Positions 1-7,041 of a stretch of 19,872 bases of DNA are shown here, one piece after another. Origin of the DNA: Bacteroidales bacterium (GTDB lineage Bacteria; Bacteroidota; Bacteroidia; Bacteroidales; UBA932); the NCBI GenBank assembly GCA_023230265.1, contig JALNXR010000008.1, positions 1-19,872 on the forward strand, in the 5' to 3' direction. The notes under the pieces were generated by a model that was not told the origin of the DNA, did not search any database, and saw only the letters and a list, made by a program, of their open reading frames with translations. Position 1 is the first letter of the stretch, and every line of letters starts with the position of its first letter. Position numbers and translations under genes: made by a program.

Positions 1-60
1 AGCAAATATGATTTTTGATAAACCAGAACCGGGAAATCACTTACTTAAAGATAGAAAAAA

Positions 61-122
61 CAACCTGAACCAACAACCTGAACCAACAACCTCAACAAAC
101 AACCTCAACAAACAACCTCAAC
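61..122. repeat. 13-bp tandem array (AACAACCTGAACC type)
   Basis: About five direct copies of a 13-bp unit stand in tandem. The first copies read AACAACCTGAACC and the later ones AAACAACCTCAAC. No gene is visible in bases 1-262, so the array lies in the intergenic leader of the nuclease gene. It is followed by a second array with the same period but another unit. The regular 13-bp period and near-identical copies point to replication slippage rather than to a protein-coding origin. Confidence 0.85.
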
Positions 123-133
123 ATATACACAAG

Positions 134-250
134 AATAATCACACACAATAATCACACGTAATAATCACACGTAATAATCATACGCAATAATCACACGTAA
201 TAATCACACGTAATAATCACACACAATAATCACACGCAATAATCACACGC
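134..250. repeat. 13-bp tandem array (AATAATCACACGT type) abutting a start codon
   Basis: Nine direct copies of AATAATCACACGT, with last-base variants such as AATAATCACACAC and AATAATCACACGC, run without gaps. A degenerate tenth unit (AATAATAATCAC, 251-262) ends exactly at the ATG of the nuclease gene. The array therefore forms the whole proximal 5' leader. A single related fragment (CACAATAATCACC, about 1433-1445) recurs in front of the TonB-receptor gene. Copy number could affect leader length or structure and hence expression, which is an inference. Confidence 0.9.
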
Positions 251-262
251 AATAATAATCAC

Positions 263-1372
263 ATGACAAACAGATGCAAAATACTAATAATCTCTTCGGC
301 AGTACTGTTCTTTGTCTTTACAGGTTGCTCACTGTCAGGACAGCCGAAAAGATATCCAATAGCTTTCTACAACCTTGAAAACCTGTTTGATACACTGGAT
401 ACACCTAATGTGGTGGATGAGGAGTTCACCCCCGGTGGTCCCTACCAATGGGGTTCAAAAAGGTATTACAAAAAGCTATCCAACATTGAGGAGGTTTTTT
501 ACCGTATGTCTCAGGCAACAGGTTCGTTTCCTGCAGTGATCGGGCTGAGCGAACTTGAAAACAGAAATGTACTGGAGGATGTGGTCTCGCTGCCAAAGCT
601 TCTGAGTGCAAACTATCAGATTGTCCACTATGACTCTCCGGATGTAAGAGGAGTGGATGTTGCGCTCATCTACCGCCCGTCGGTATTCAACTACGAGGGC
701 AGCAAATCCCTCAGAGTGAGGCTTGGCAGAAATTCCGAAGTAGTATCCGGAGGTAATCCAGGAGAAAATTCCGGAGACAATTCTGAAATTAAGACCAGGG
801 ATATTCTGATGACCTGGGGGACAATTGACGGAGAAAAATTTTACTTTTTTGTATGCCACTGGCCGAGCCGGAGGGGTGGAGAACAGATCTCGGAGTCCAG
901 AAGGATCGCAGCGGCGCGTGTGGCAAGGGAGGCGATAGATTCTGCGGTCAAAACCGATCCTGGTGCAAACTTTATTCTCATGGGAGACCTTAACGACGAT
1001 CCTGTGAACAAAAGTGTATATGAGGCGCTCGGCGCAAAGGGAAAAATGTCCCAGGCCAAGGCTCCGGGCGATCTCTACAATCCTTTCTACGATATGTACA
1101 AATCCGGTTACGGGTCACTGGCATACCAGGACTCCTGGAATCTTTTTGACAATATTGTAGTTAGTTACAATCTGATAAACAACCCAAACAACAGAGTGGT
1201 GCTTGCAAAATCCGACAATAACAAATACTGGGGAAATATCTTTAACAGAACTTTCCTGACCCAGCGGAGTGGTCAGTATAAGAATTATCCGCTGCGAACT
1301 TTTGTGGGGACCAACTTCCAGGGTGGATACAGCGACCATTTCCCGGTGTTCATATATCTGCTGAGCAAATGA
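263..1372 (+). CDS. secreted endonuclease/exonuclease/phosphatase-fold lipoprotein
   Basis: A 369-residue protein with a lipoprotein signal peptide: a hydrophobic stretch at about 7-20, then the lipobox-like VFTGC with Cys22. The mature part carries the ordered EEP (DNase I-like) motifs: YNLENLFD at 36-43, an SELEN segment with Glu97, ALIYRP at 134-139, a catalytic-type HWPSRRGG beginning at His199, GDLNDDP at 241-247 and the terminal SDHFPVF at 357-363. These match the metal- and phosphodiester-binding residues of the family, so a Mg-dependent nuclease or phosphodiesterase outside the cytoplasm is likely. The substrate cannot be read from sequence. It lies 97 bp upstream of a TonB-dependent receptor on the same strand, with an OB-fold lipoprotein after that, suggesting joint use of extracellular nucleic acid. 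The start was chosen because it gives a complete lipoprotein signal; the leader upstream is a 13-bp repeat array. Confidence 0.9.
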   Translation: MTNRCKILIISSAVLFFVFTGCSLSGQPKRYPIAFYNLENLFDTLDTPNVVDEEFTPGGPYQWGSKRYYKKLSNIEEVFYRMSQATGSFPAVIGLSELENRNVLEDVVSLPKLLSANYQIVHYDSPDVRGVDVALIYRPSVFNYEGSKSLRVRLGRNSEVVSGGNPGENSGDNSEIKTRDILMTWGTIDGEKFYFFVCHWPSRRGGEQISESRRIAAARVAREAIDSAVKTDPGANFILMGDLNDDPVNKSVYEALGAKGKMSQAKAPGDLYNPFYDMYKSGYGSLAYQDSWNLFDNIVVSYNLINNPNNRVVLAKSDNNKYWGNIFNRTFLTQRSGQYKNYPLRTFVGTNFQGGYSDHFPVFIYLLSK

Positions 1373-1469
1373 TAATATGATTATTAACACTTTTTAAAAA
1401 TATTCAGAACTGTCACTTAGTGAAAATAATTATCACAATAATCACCTAATATAGACAAAAGGACTTTCT

Positions 1470-4184
1470 ATGAAGATAAGATTTACATTGATTTTAACTG
1501 CTTTGATGCTGATCCTTGCAAACGGCATGTTTGCACAGGGAAACGGGATCAAAGGAAGGGTGGTCAGCCGGGAAGGGCGTGTTCCTGTAAAAGGGGCCAA
1601 AGTTATTCTGATGGCTGACCACGAGATGACTGCCGTTACTGCTGAGAACGGTGAATTCTCAATTTCTGACATCAAACCTGGAACTTACAATCTCTCTGTC
1701 ACAGCAGACGATTTTCTGCCTGCAAGGCTGAATGTCAGGGTTGAAGACTACATGAAGGATCTCAATCTTATTACCCTGGTGGCGGATATCGCTGTCAGGA
1801 CAAGGGATGCTTCTGCAATTGCGGATTTTGACACAGAATCTGCAAACGATGCTCAGGCAATACCTGTTGTGCTCTCCTCTTCCAGAGATGTTTACGAAAA
1901 TATCGCAGGTTATAAGTTTGGCGATATCCGCTTCAGGAACAGGGGATACGAATCAGAAAGTTCATCGGTTTATCTTAACGGCGTTTACTTTAACGATGCG
2001 CTCACCGGTTACTCTCCATGGTCCCTGTGGACCGGTCTCAATGAGGCTACCCGTAATCAGGAAAACTCTACAGGATTGGAAATATCGGATTATGGTGTGA
2101 ATGGCTTTAACGGCTCCACCAATATCAATGCAAGAGCTTCGCAACTACGGAAGGGATACCGGTTCAGCGTTGTTAATTCAAACCGTCAATACCGGTACAG
2201 GCTCATGGGAACCTACGCCTCCGGGGAGAAGGACAACGGATGGTCTTATGCCCTCTCTGTCTCAACCCGTTTGGGTGGCAACGACTGGATAAACGGCATA
2301 TATTACAACGCTTACGCATGGTTCGCCTCTGTGGAAAAGAGGATCACTGATCAGCACCGGCTTGCTTTCACTCTCTTCGGGACTCCTACTGAAAGAGGTG
2401 TTCAGGGGGCTTCAACACAGGAGGTTTACGACATGGTCGGCAGCAATTATTATAACCCCAACTGGGGGTATCAGGATGGAAAGATGAGGAACGCCAGGGT
2501 CAGGAACAATCATGAGCCTGTGGCTATTCTCAATTATTATTTCACACCAAATGACAAAGTAAATCTTACGGCCGCTATCTCCTACCGTTTTGGGAAAAAT
2601 GGTTATTCGGCACTTGACTGGTATGATGCGCCGGATCCGCGTCCGGACTACTACAGAAACCTGCCGAGCTATTATTCTGATGACCCTTACAAGGCTTCAT
2701 ACATCAGGGAAGGCTGGTTATCAGACTGGAACATTCGTCAGATTAGCTGGGATAAAATATATGATGTCAACCGTTTAAGCGAGGGGGGCAGATCTCAGTA
2801 TGTAATCGAAGAGCGCCATACAGATCAGAAAGATCTCAACGCCAAGCTTCAGGCTTCAATCAACCTGTCAGAAGTGAGCAGACTGAATGTGGGAGCAGAA
2901 ATGAGATATAATAAGACCGACTACTATAAATCAATAAAAGATCTTCTTGGAGGAGAGCATTGGATTGATATTGATAAGTTTGCAGAAAGGGACTTTGCCA
3001 GTGGCGATGCTATCCAGAATGATCTCAACCACCCTGACAGGGTTGTAAGAGAGGGTGACCGATATGGTTACAGCTATTTGGCTCATGTCAGGAACTACAA
3101 AGGGTGGTTCACTTACAGATTTACTAAAAATGGTTTTGAAGGTTATCTGGCCGGAGAAGCAGGAAACACAAACTTCTGGAGAGAAGGCCTTTACAGAAAG
3201 GGACTCTTCCCTGATAACTCCTACGGAGAGTCAGAAAAACTGAGCTTCTTCACCTACTCTGCAAAGGGTGGCGCTGCGTACAGTATCGGCGGGATGCACA
3301 GGATATATGCCAATGCGGCTTATATGGAGAGTGCTCCGTTCTTCCAGGAATCATTTGTTTCACCAAGGACCAGGAACAGCGTGGTTGAAGGTCTTACTAC
3401 CGAGAAGATTATGAGTGCCGATATTAATTACTCCCTCAGGTTCCAGGGTTTGAGAATGAGGCTGACCGGCTTCTATACAACAATAAAGGATCAGACTAAC
3501 CTGATCAGCTTCTACGACGACATCAGCCGGAGTTTCTCCAACTTCTCAATGACAGGAATTGACCAGAGAAATGCAGGTCTGGAACTGGGGATATCCGTTC
3601 CTCTGGCTACAGGTCTCTCTGCAGAGGGCGCTTTCAGCCTGGGAAACTATGTTTACACCTCTAATCCATATGTCACTCAGACAGTTGACAACAGTAACGA
3701 GATAATTCTGGAGAACGAAAGGGTTTACTGGAAAGAGTTCAAAGTTCCTTCGACACCCCAGACTGCGATCAATGTCGGACTCAACTACAGATCTCCGAGC
3801 AGTATTTATGCCGGAGTAGACCTCTCGTACTACGATGGTATGTATCTGGATATGAATCCGGTTTACAGGACCGACTTTGCTCAGGCTGGACTTACGGAAC
3901 TGGAGAGCGAAGTGATGCGCAGACAGGAGAGGTTCGATCCTGCCTTCGTATTAAATGCAAATATCGGCAAGAGCTGGTATATAAAGAATTACAACATCGG
4001 ATTCAGCTTTGAGGTAAAAAATATTTTGAATAACAAAAACATCAAAACAGGCGGTTACGAGCAGATGAGGCTGAAAAGGAATGAAGACTCAAACGGAGAA
4101 CTACTCAGTTACAGCAGGTTTGACTCAAAATATTTCTATATGCTGGGAACAAACTACTATCTGAATATTTATTTTAGGTTTTGA
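1470..4184 (+). CDS. TonB-dependent outer-membrane receptor with carboxypeptidase-regulatory-like domain
   Basis: A 904-residue protein. Residues 1-23 form a signal peptide (cleavage near MFAQ/GNG). Residues about 27-103 are a carboxypeptidase-regulatory-like beta-sandwich (GIKGRVVS, then TAENGEFSISDIKPGTYNL), the usual N-terminal extension of Bacteroidota receptors. Residues about 130-225 resemble a plug (GDIRFRNRGY, SVYLNGVYFND, GFNGSTNIN). The rest is rich in aromatic, alternating strands and ends in YLNIYFRF with C-terminal Phe, as expected for a 22-strand barrel. It lacks the SusC-type LKDASATAIYG signature and has no SusD partner, so it is a stand-alone receptor rather than a SusC. It would import a substrate across the outer membrane using TonB energy. 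The nuclease before it and the OB-fold lipoprotein after it suggest nucleic-acid-derived cargo, which is an inference. Confidence 0.9.
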   Translation: MKIRFTLILTALMLILANGMFAQGNGIKGRVVSREGRVPVKGAKVILMADHEMTAVTAENGEFSISDIKPGTYNLSVTADDFLPARLNVRVEDYMKDLNLITLVADIAVRTRDASAIADFDTESANDAQAIPVVLSSSRDVYENIAGYKFGDIRFRNRGYESESSSVYLNGVYFNDALTGYSPWSLWTGLNEATRNQENSTGLEISDYGVNGFNGSTNINARASQLRKGYRFSVVNSNRQYRYRLMGTYASGEKDNGWSYALSVSTRLGGNDWINGIYYNAYAWFASVEKRITDQHRLAFTLFGTPTERGVQGASTQEVYDMVGSNYYNPNWGYQDGKMRNARVRNNHEPVAILNYYFTPNDKVNLTAAISYRFGKNGYSALDWYDAPDPRPDYYRNLPSYYSDDPYKASYIREGWLSDWNIRQISWDKIYDVNRLSEGGRSQYVIEERHTDQKDLNAKLQASINLSEVSRLNVGAEMRYNKTDYYKSIKDLLGGEHWIDIDKFAERDFASGDAIQNDLNHPDRVVREGDRYGYSYLAHVRNYKGWFTYRFTKNGFEGYLAGEAGNTNFWREGLYRKGLFPDNSYGESEKLSFFTYSAKGGAAYSIGGMHRIYANAAYMESAPFFQESFVSPRTRNSVVEGLTTEKIMSADINYSLRFQGLRMRLTGFYTTIKDQTNLISFYDDISRSFSNFSMTGIDQRNAGLELGISVPLATGLSAEGAFSLGNYVYTSNPYVTQTVDNSNEIILENERVYWKEFKVPSTPQTAINVGLNYRSPSSIYAGVDLSYYDGMYLDMNPVYRTDFAQAGLTELESEVMRRQERFDPAFVLNANIGKSWYIKNYNIGFSFEVKNILNNKNIKTGGYEQMRLKRNEDSNGELLSYSRFDSKYFYMLGTNYYLNIYFRF

Positions 4185-4267
4185 CGGAAGAACTTGTCAG
4201 GGTTTCCCGGAAGTGAGACTGTGACAAGGTCTTTCGCAAATTACATTAAATCTACACATTATAAAAA

Positions 4268-5218
4268 ATGAAGGATATGAAAAGAATCTATAATACACCC
4301 ACATATAATTTTAATCAGACGAAAAGGGTGCTTGGTGCCGGTGAACCAGTTGCCAGAGTTTCTGCTTCCAATGGTTCTGCTTCCAACGGTTCTGCTTCCA
4401 ACGGTTCAATGGCAAGAGGTTTGGTCGCCGGAATAATAAATATGGCAATTATATCAGCTCTCCTTTTGCTTCCGGCATCATGTGCAAGGACTTTTGACGA
4501 GCCTGAAGCATTTGTACCAGCAAATTTTCAACCCACTCACACAATTGCACAACTTAAGGCAATGCGTGCAGGTGGACCTACTGAGGTGCTTGATGACATA
4601 ACAATATCAGGGAAAGTGGTCAGTTCTGACGCAGAGGGAAACTTTTACAGGTCGTTCTTTATTCAGGATGAGACAGGCGGAATTGAAATTAAAATCGGCA
4701 AGACCAACCTGCAGAGTTATTACAAAGAGGGTCAGACTATTTATGTGAAGGCAAGACATCTGATGCTTGGCAGCTACGGTGGTATGGTCAGTATTGGAGA
4801 AAGATCTCTTGAGCCCAGGTATGAAAACGGTTTTATTGACACTGACCTGAGGATAAAGGAGACCATCATCAGAGGAACTGCAGGTCCCAAGGTTGCTCCT
4901 TATGAAATCACCAGCCAGAGTCAGATAACTGACAGCAGACTTGGCACATTGGTAACCCTTAAGAATGCAAAACTTACCAGGCGGAACATGGCTACCTGGG
5001 CCCAGAAGGCCTCCGGAAACATAGAAGCTGTATATGGTGAGCACACCTTCCAGATTGGGACAAGGAATGTGCTGGTTCGCACAAGCGGTTACGCCAAATT
5101 TGCATCGGAGCCCGCTCCGTCTCTTAACTCCTATGCCGATGTGACCGGTATTCTGACCAAGTACAACACCACATATCAGCTTGTGCTCAACTCGCTGGAT
5201 GGGGTGGTTTTGAAGTAG
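4268..5218 (+). CDS. DUF5689-like OB-fold lipoprotein
   Basis: The frame encodes 316 residues. A signal peptide with a lipobox (LLLPASC, Cys72) lies unusually deep; it would be normal (24 residues) if translation began at the ATG at 4409 (Met48). The 47 residues before that contain three SASNG repeats and look like non-conserved leader, so the true start may be 4409; 4268 gives the longest frame and 4277 is a third option. After the lipobox come a linker and an OB-fold-like segment at about 110-180 (ISGKVVSSDAEGNFYRSFFI, then QDETGGIEIKIG), typical of DUF5689. A second segment at about 217-315 is also OB-like (YADVTGILTKYNTTYQLVL). OB folds often bind nucleic acid or sugar. Position behind a receptor and a nuclease suggests a surface-exposed accessory binding protein. 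No catalytic motif is visible. Confidence 0.8.
   Translation: MKDMKRIYNTPTYNFNQTKRVLGAGEPVARVSASNGSASNGSASNGSMARGLVAGIINMAIISALLLLPASCARTFDEPEAFVPANFQPTHTIAQLKAMRAGGPTEVLDDITISGKVVSSDAEGNFYRSFFIQDETGGIEIKIGKTNLQSYYKEGQTIYVKARHLMLGSYGGMVSIGERSLEPRYENGFIDTDLRIKETIIRGTAGPKVAPYEITSQSQITDSRLGTLVTLKNAKLTRRNMATWAQKASGNIEAVYGEHTFQIGTRNVLVRTSGYAKFASEPAPSLNSYADVTGILTKYNTTYQLVLNSLDGVVLK
4361..4405 (+). repeat. 15-bp in-frame tandem repeat (3 copies)
   Basis: Three units of TCTGCTTCCAAYGGT (4361-4375, 4376-4390, 4391-4405); the last two are identical. They encode SASNG three times in the frame of the OB-fold lipoprotein, directly before the alternative ATG at 4409. The 15-bp length keeps the frame when copies are gained or lost. 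Confidence 0.9.
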
Positions 5219-5261
5219 CCTCCGGGCGGTGCGGCCGCTGCCCGGGACACCCGCGGCCCGG
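5219..5261. other. GC-rich palindromic spacer
   Basis: Directly after the lipoprotein stop codon come about 43 bases that are almost all G or C, sharply unlike the AT-rich sequence that follows. A hairpin pairs CCGGGC (5222-5227) with GCCCGG (5240-5245), and GCCCGGGAC occurs twice (5240, 5256). No T-run follows, so it is not a classical rho-independent terminator, although it may act as an RNA-stabilising or stalling structure. Confidence 0.5.
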
Positions 5262-5438
5262 GACCTTGCCACAGTTTTCGGCATGTTACTGTTTACCAGA
5301 CTTTTACGATCGTCATTTTTTTATGACAGATCTTCATTATTTCATTTTAAAATAAAAGTTTCGTAAATAAATGGATAGGTTCTTCATCAGGGAAGTTCCA
5401 CATGACAGCAAATTTTACATCTCTTTACTGTTGAGCAT

Positions 5439-5486
5439 GTTATACATTTTTTCAAAAAGTATAGTTTTTTGAAAAAATTATATAAC
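5439..5486. repeat. perfect AT-rich hairpin inside copy 1
   Basis: ATTTTTTCAAAAA (5446-5458) pairs with TTTTTGAAAAAAT (5466-5478) across a 7-base loop. GTTATA (5439-5444) pairs with TATAAC (5481-5486) further out. Still further out AGCAAATTTT (5407-5416) pairs with AAAATTTGCT (5507-5516), making this the centre of a longer imperfect palindrome. It could terminate transcription in either direction, but the stem itself is nearly all A/T. Confidence 0.75.
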
Positions 5487-5504
5487 GCTTTTAATCTGCG
5501 TTTT

Positions 5505-5700
5505 ACAAAATTTGCTAACATGTACGATCCCGTCCTGAAGTCGGTTGACTCAAAAATGGCTTACTTCTATACTCAAATAAAAGTTGTAAGAGCTATAAGC
5601 TATGTTGTAGTACAAATTAATAAGTAAAGCATAGTTCACACAAACATATCACACTTATAACCAAAGGATTGCTTAGTGCTACTTAATGTGGGAAACTTTT
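5505..5700 (-). repeat. dispersed ~200-bp promoter/leader-like module, copy A
   Basis: Aligned by eye, this stretch is a diverged inverted copy of 19676-19872. Shared blocks, in plus orientation here, are AAATTTGCTAACAT, CCCGTCCTGAA followed by TCGGT, the CATAGTT block, CAAACATAT and CTTAATGTGGG, in the same order and nearly the same spacing. Read on the minus strand it has a -7-type box TATGTTTG (5641-5648). It then has a leader of about 120 bases and an ATG at 5521 that opens a 44-codon frame beginning MLANFV and ending at a stop near 5390. The frame has no recognisable domain. The orientation call rests on that box and ATG. Confidence 0.65.
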
Positions 5701-5817
5701 ATTAAAAAGGTTTAAGAATCTCTTTGATTTACAAGAAGTTGCCGAAAACTGTGGCAAGGTCGTTAACCTTTCTTGATCCCAAATCATCTATAATGTGAAT
5801 ATTCAAATGTATTAATT

Positions 5818-7017
5818 GTGGATGAGAGTAATTTTATTGATTGGGATTTAATCGAGAAGAGTTTTAATAATAGTCTTGATTCAAAAGAGAAGGAAGAGCT
5901 TGCAAAGTGGCTGGCTCAATCAGAAAATCATAGGATATTCTATAATTCTGCTTTCCATGGAGGAGATACAGACCCGGTATATGGTTTAGGCAGTGAGAAA
6001 CTTGAGCAGGTAAAAAGAGATTTTTTATATAAGATTAACAGGAGAGGCTTTAAAAGACGAAATTTGAAAAAGATTGTAAAAATAGCTGCGGCTGTTACAA
6101 TCCCAGTTGTAATTTCTCTTTTTCTTCTCCTTTTTGAATCTCCTTTTAAAAAAGCTGACCAGGTAGCCCAATACGATTTTAAGCCCGGAACCAGTAAGGC
6201 AATACTTATTTTGGAAGGTGGCAACACCGTAAATTTAAGTAGCGACAGCTCTTTAATTAAAGATGGGAATACAAAGATATTAAATCACAATAAGCAACTC
6301 GTTTATGAAAGTGCTCCGAATACGAATACCCAAAGTTCAGAAGGTTACAATGAGGATATAATTGTAAAGAATAAGCTATTGATTCCACGTGGTGGTGAAT
6401 ATGTTATTCAACTTTCTGATGGAACAAGGATTTGGTTAAACTCAGATTCTCAATTAGAGTATCCGGTCAAATTTATAGGTGAGACCAGAGAGGTTTCTCT
6501 TATTGGAGAGGGATACTTTGAAGTGGCAAAAAGCGACAAGATTCCCTTTATTGTCAAATCAGAAGATTTTAGTGTAAGAGTTGTTGGTACTTCTTTCAAT
6601 ATCAACTCATACAAAGACATGAACAGATCTGACATAACTGTAGAAACAGGTGTTGTAGATGTTATAAGACCTTCGGGAAAAATTACCAGAGTAAATACAC
6701 ATCAGCAACTTATTGTTAACAGACTTACCAACGATCAAATAGTTCAAACAGTTGATGCCGGAGTTGCCATGTCCTGGAAAAATGGATTCTTCTACTTTGA
6801 TAAAGAACCACTTGAGGATGTTATTAAAAAAATTTCGAGATGGTATGATGTAAATACGGTTATTACCTCTGATTCTTTAAGTAAGATGAGGTTTTTCGGA
6901 GAAATCATAAAATATGGGAATGCAAGTGAAGTATTGGAGATGTTGTCGTTAACCGGAGAAATAACATATGAAATGCAAAATGATAAAATAATTATATCAC
7001 CAAAATCTTCTAAATAA
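5818..7017 (+). CDS. FecR-family anti-sigma factor
   Basis: A 399-residue inner-membrane protein. A charged N-terminal cytoplasmic part (1-85; WDLIEKSF, EKEELAKWL) resembles the sigma-binding region of FecR proteins. One membrane segment follows at about 86-106 (IVKIAAAVTIPVVISLFLLL). The periplasmic part has the FecR domain at about 185-290 (IPRGGEYVIQLSDGTRIWLN, EVSLIGEGYFEVAKS, VVGTSFNINSY) and a C-terminal DUF4974-like STN-type domain at about 315-396 (FFYFDKEPLEDVIKKISRWY). It should hold an ECF sigma factor inactive until the SusC STN domain signals. The start is GTG, as in the distal sigma gene, and both genes open GTG-GAT-GAG. It is first in an operon with susC 24 bp downstream. Its sigma partner is not adjacent upstream, as is usual, but is probably the gene at 15493. 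Confidence 0.93.
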   Translation: MDESNFIDWDLIEKSFNNSLDSKEKEELAKWLAQSENHRIFYNSAFHGGDTDPVYGLGSEKLEQVKRDFLYKINRRGFKRRNLKKIVKIAAAVTIPVVISLFLLLFESPFKKADQVAQYDFKPGTSKAILILEGGNTVNLSSDSSLIKDGNTKILNHNKQLVYESAPNTNTQSSEGYNEDIIVKNKLLIPRGGEYVIQLSDGTRIWLNSDSQLEYPVKFIGETREVSLIGEGYFEVAKSDKIPFIVKSEDFSVRVVGTSFNINSYKDMNRSDITVETGVVDVIRPSGKITRVNTHQQLIVNRLTNDQIVQTVDAGVAMSWKNGFFYFDKEPLEDVIKKISRWYDVNTVITSDSLSKMRFFGEIIKYGNASEVLEMLSLTGEITYEMQNDKIIISPKSSK

Positions 7018-7041
7018 GCTTCTTATCTTAAACTAAAAACT

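Larger units (their letters stand above)
5262..5761. mobile_element. 500-bp element with 22-bp perfect terminal inverted repeats (copy 1)
   Basis: The ends are perfect 22-bp inverted repeats. The left one (5262-5283) begins GACCTTGCCACAG and ends TTTTCGGCA, and its reverse complement lies at 5740-5761. A second element with identical ends lies at 17595-17743. Similarity extends inwards: about 46 bp on the left (shared TGTTTA, GAC, CATTTTTT) and about 35 bp on the right (shared TGATT, AAGAAGTTG). The interior here holds about 350 bp absent from the short copy, including an imperfect palindrome and the dispersed 200-bp module. There is no transposase frame and no obvious target-site duplication (flanks CCCGG and GTTAA). 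It looks like a MITE or fold-back element; a recombinase site pair is the main alternative. It ends 56 bp before the fecR-like start. Confidence 0.7.

Noticed and set aside
1..18. End of an upstream gene reading SKYDF-stop, a possible beta-barrel C-terminus
   Set aside because: Only five codons are visible and another frame is equally open, so no gene call is possible.
134..250. CRISPR-like direct repeats
   Set aside because: Units are 13 bp and contiguous with no spacers; no cas gene is present. This is a tandem repeat array.
476..859. 127-codon minus-strand open frame
   Set aside because: It is opposite the conserved EEP-domain coding sequence, with no recognisable protein features.
4607..5284. 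225-codon minus-strand open frame
   Set aside because: It lies opposite the OB-fold lipoprotein gene, has no signal peptide or domain, and runs into the terminal repeat. It is a shadow of the plus-strand gene.
5390..5521. 44-codon minus-strand frame starting MLANFV as a real small protein
   Set aside because: It lies in an AT-rich palindrome and has no recognisable domain. The other copy is cut by the window end so conservation beyond five codons cannot be tested; described only within the repeat module.
5262..5761. Complete insertion sequence
   Set aside because: There is no transposase-sized frame between the inverted ends and no target-site duplication, so only a non-autonomous element is supported.
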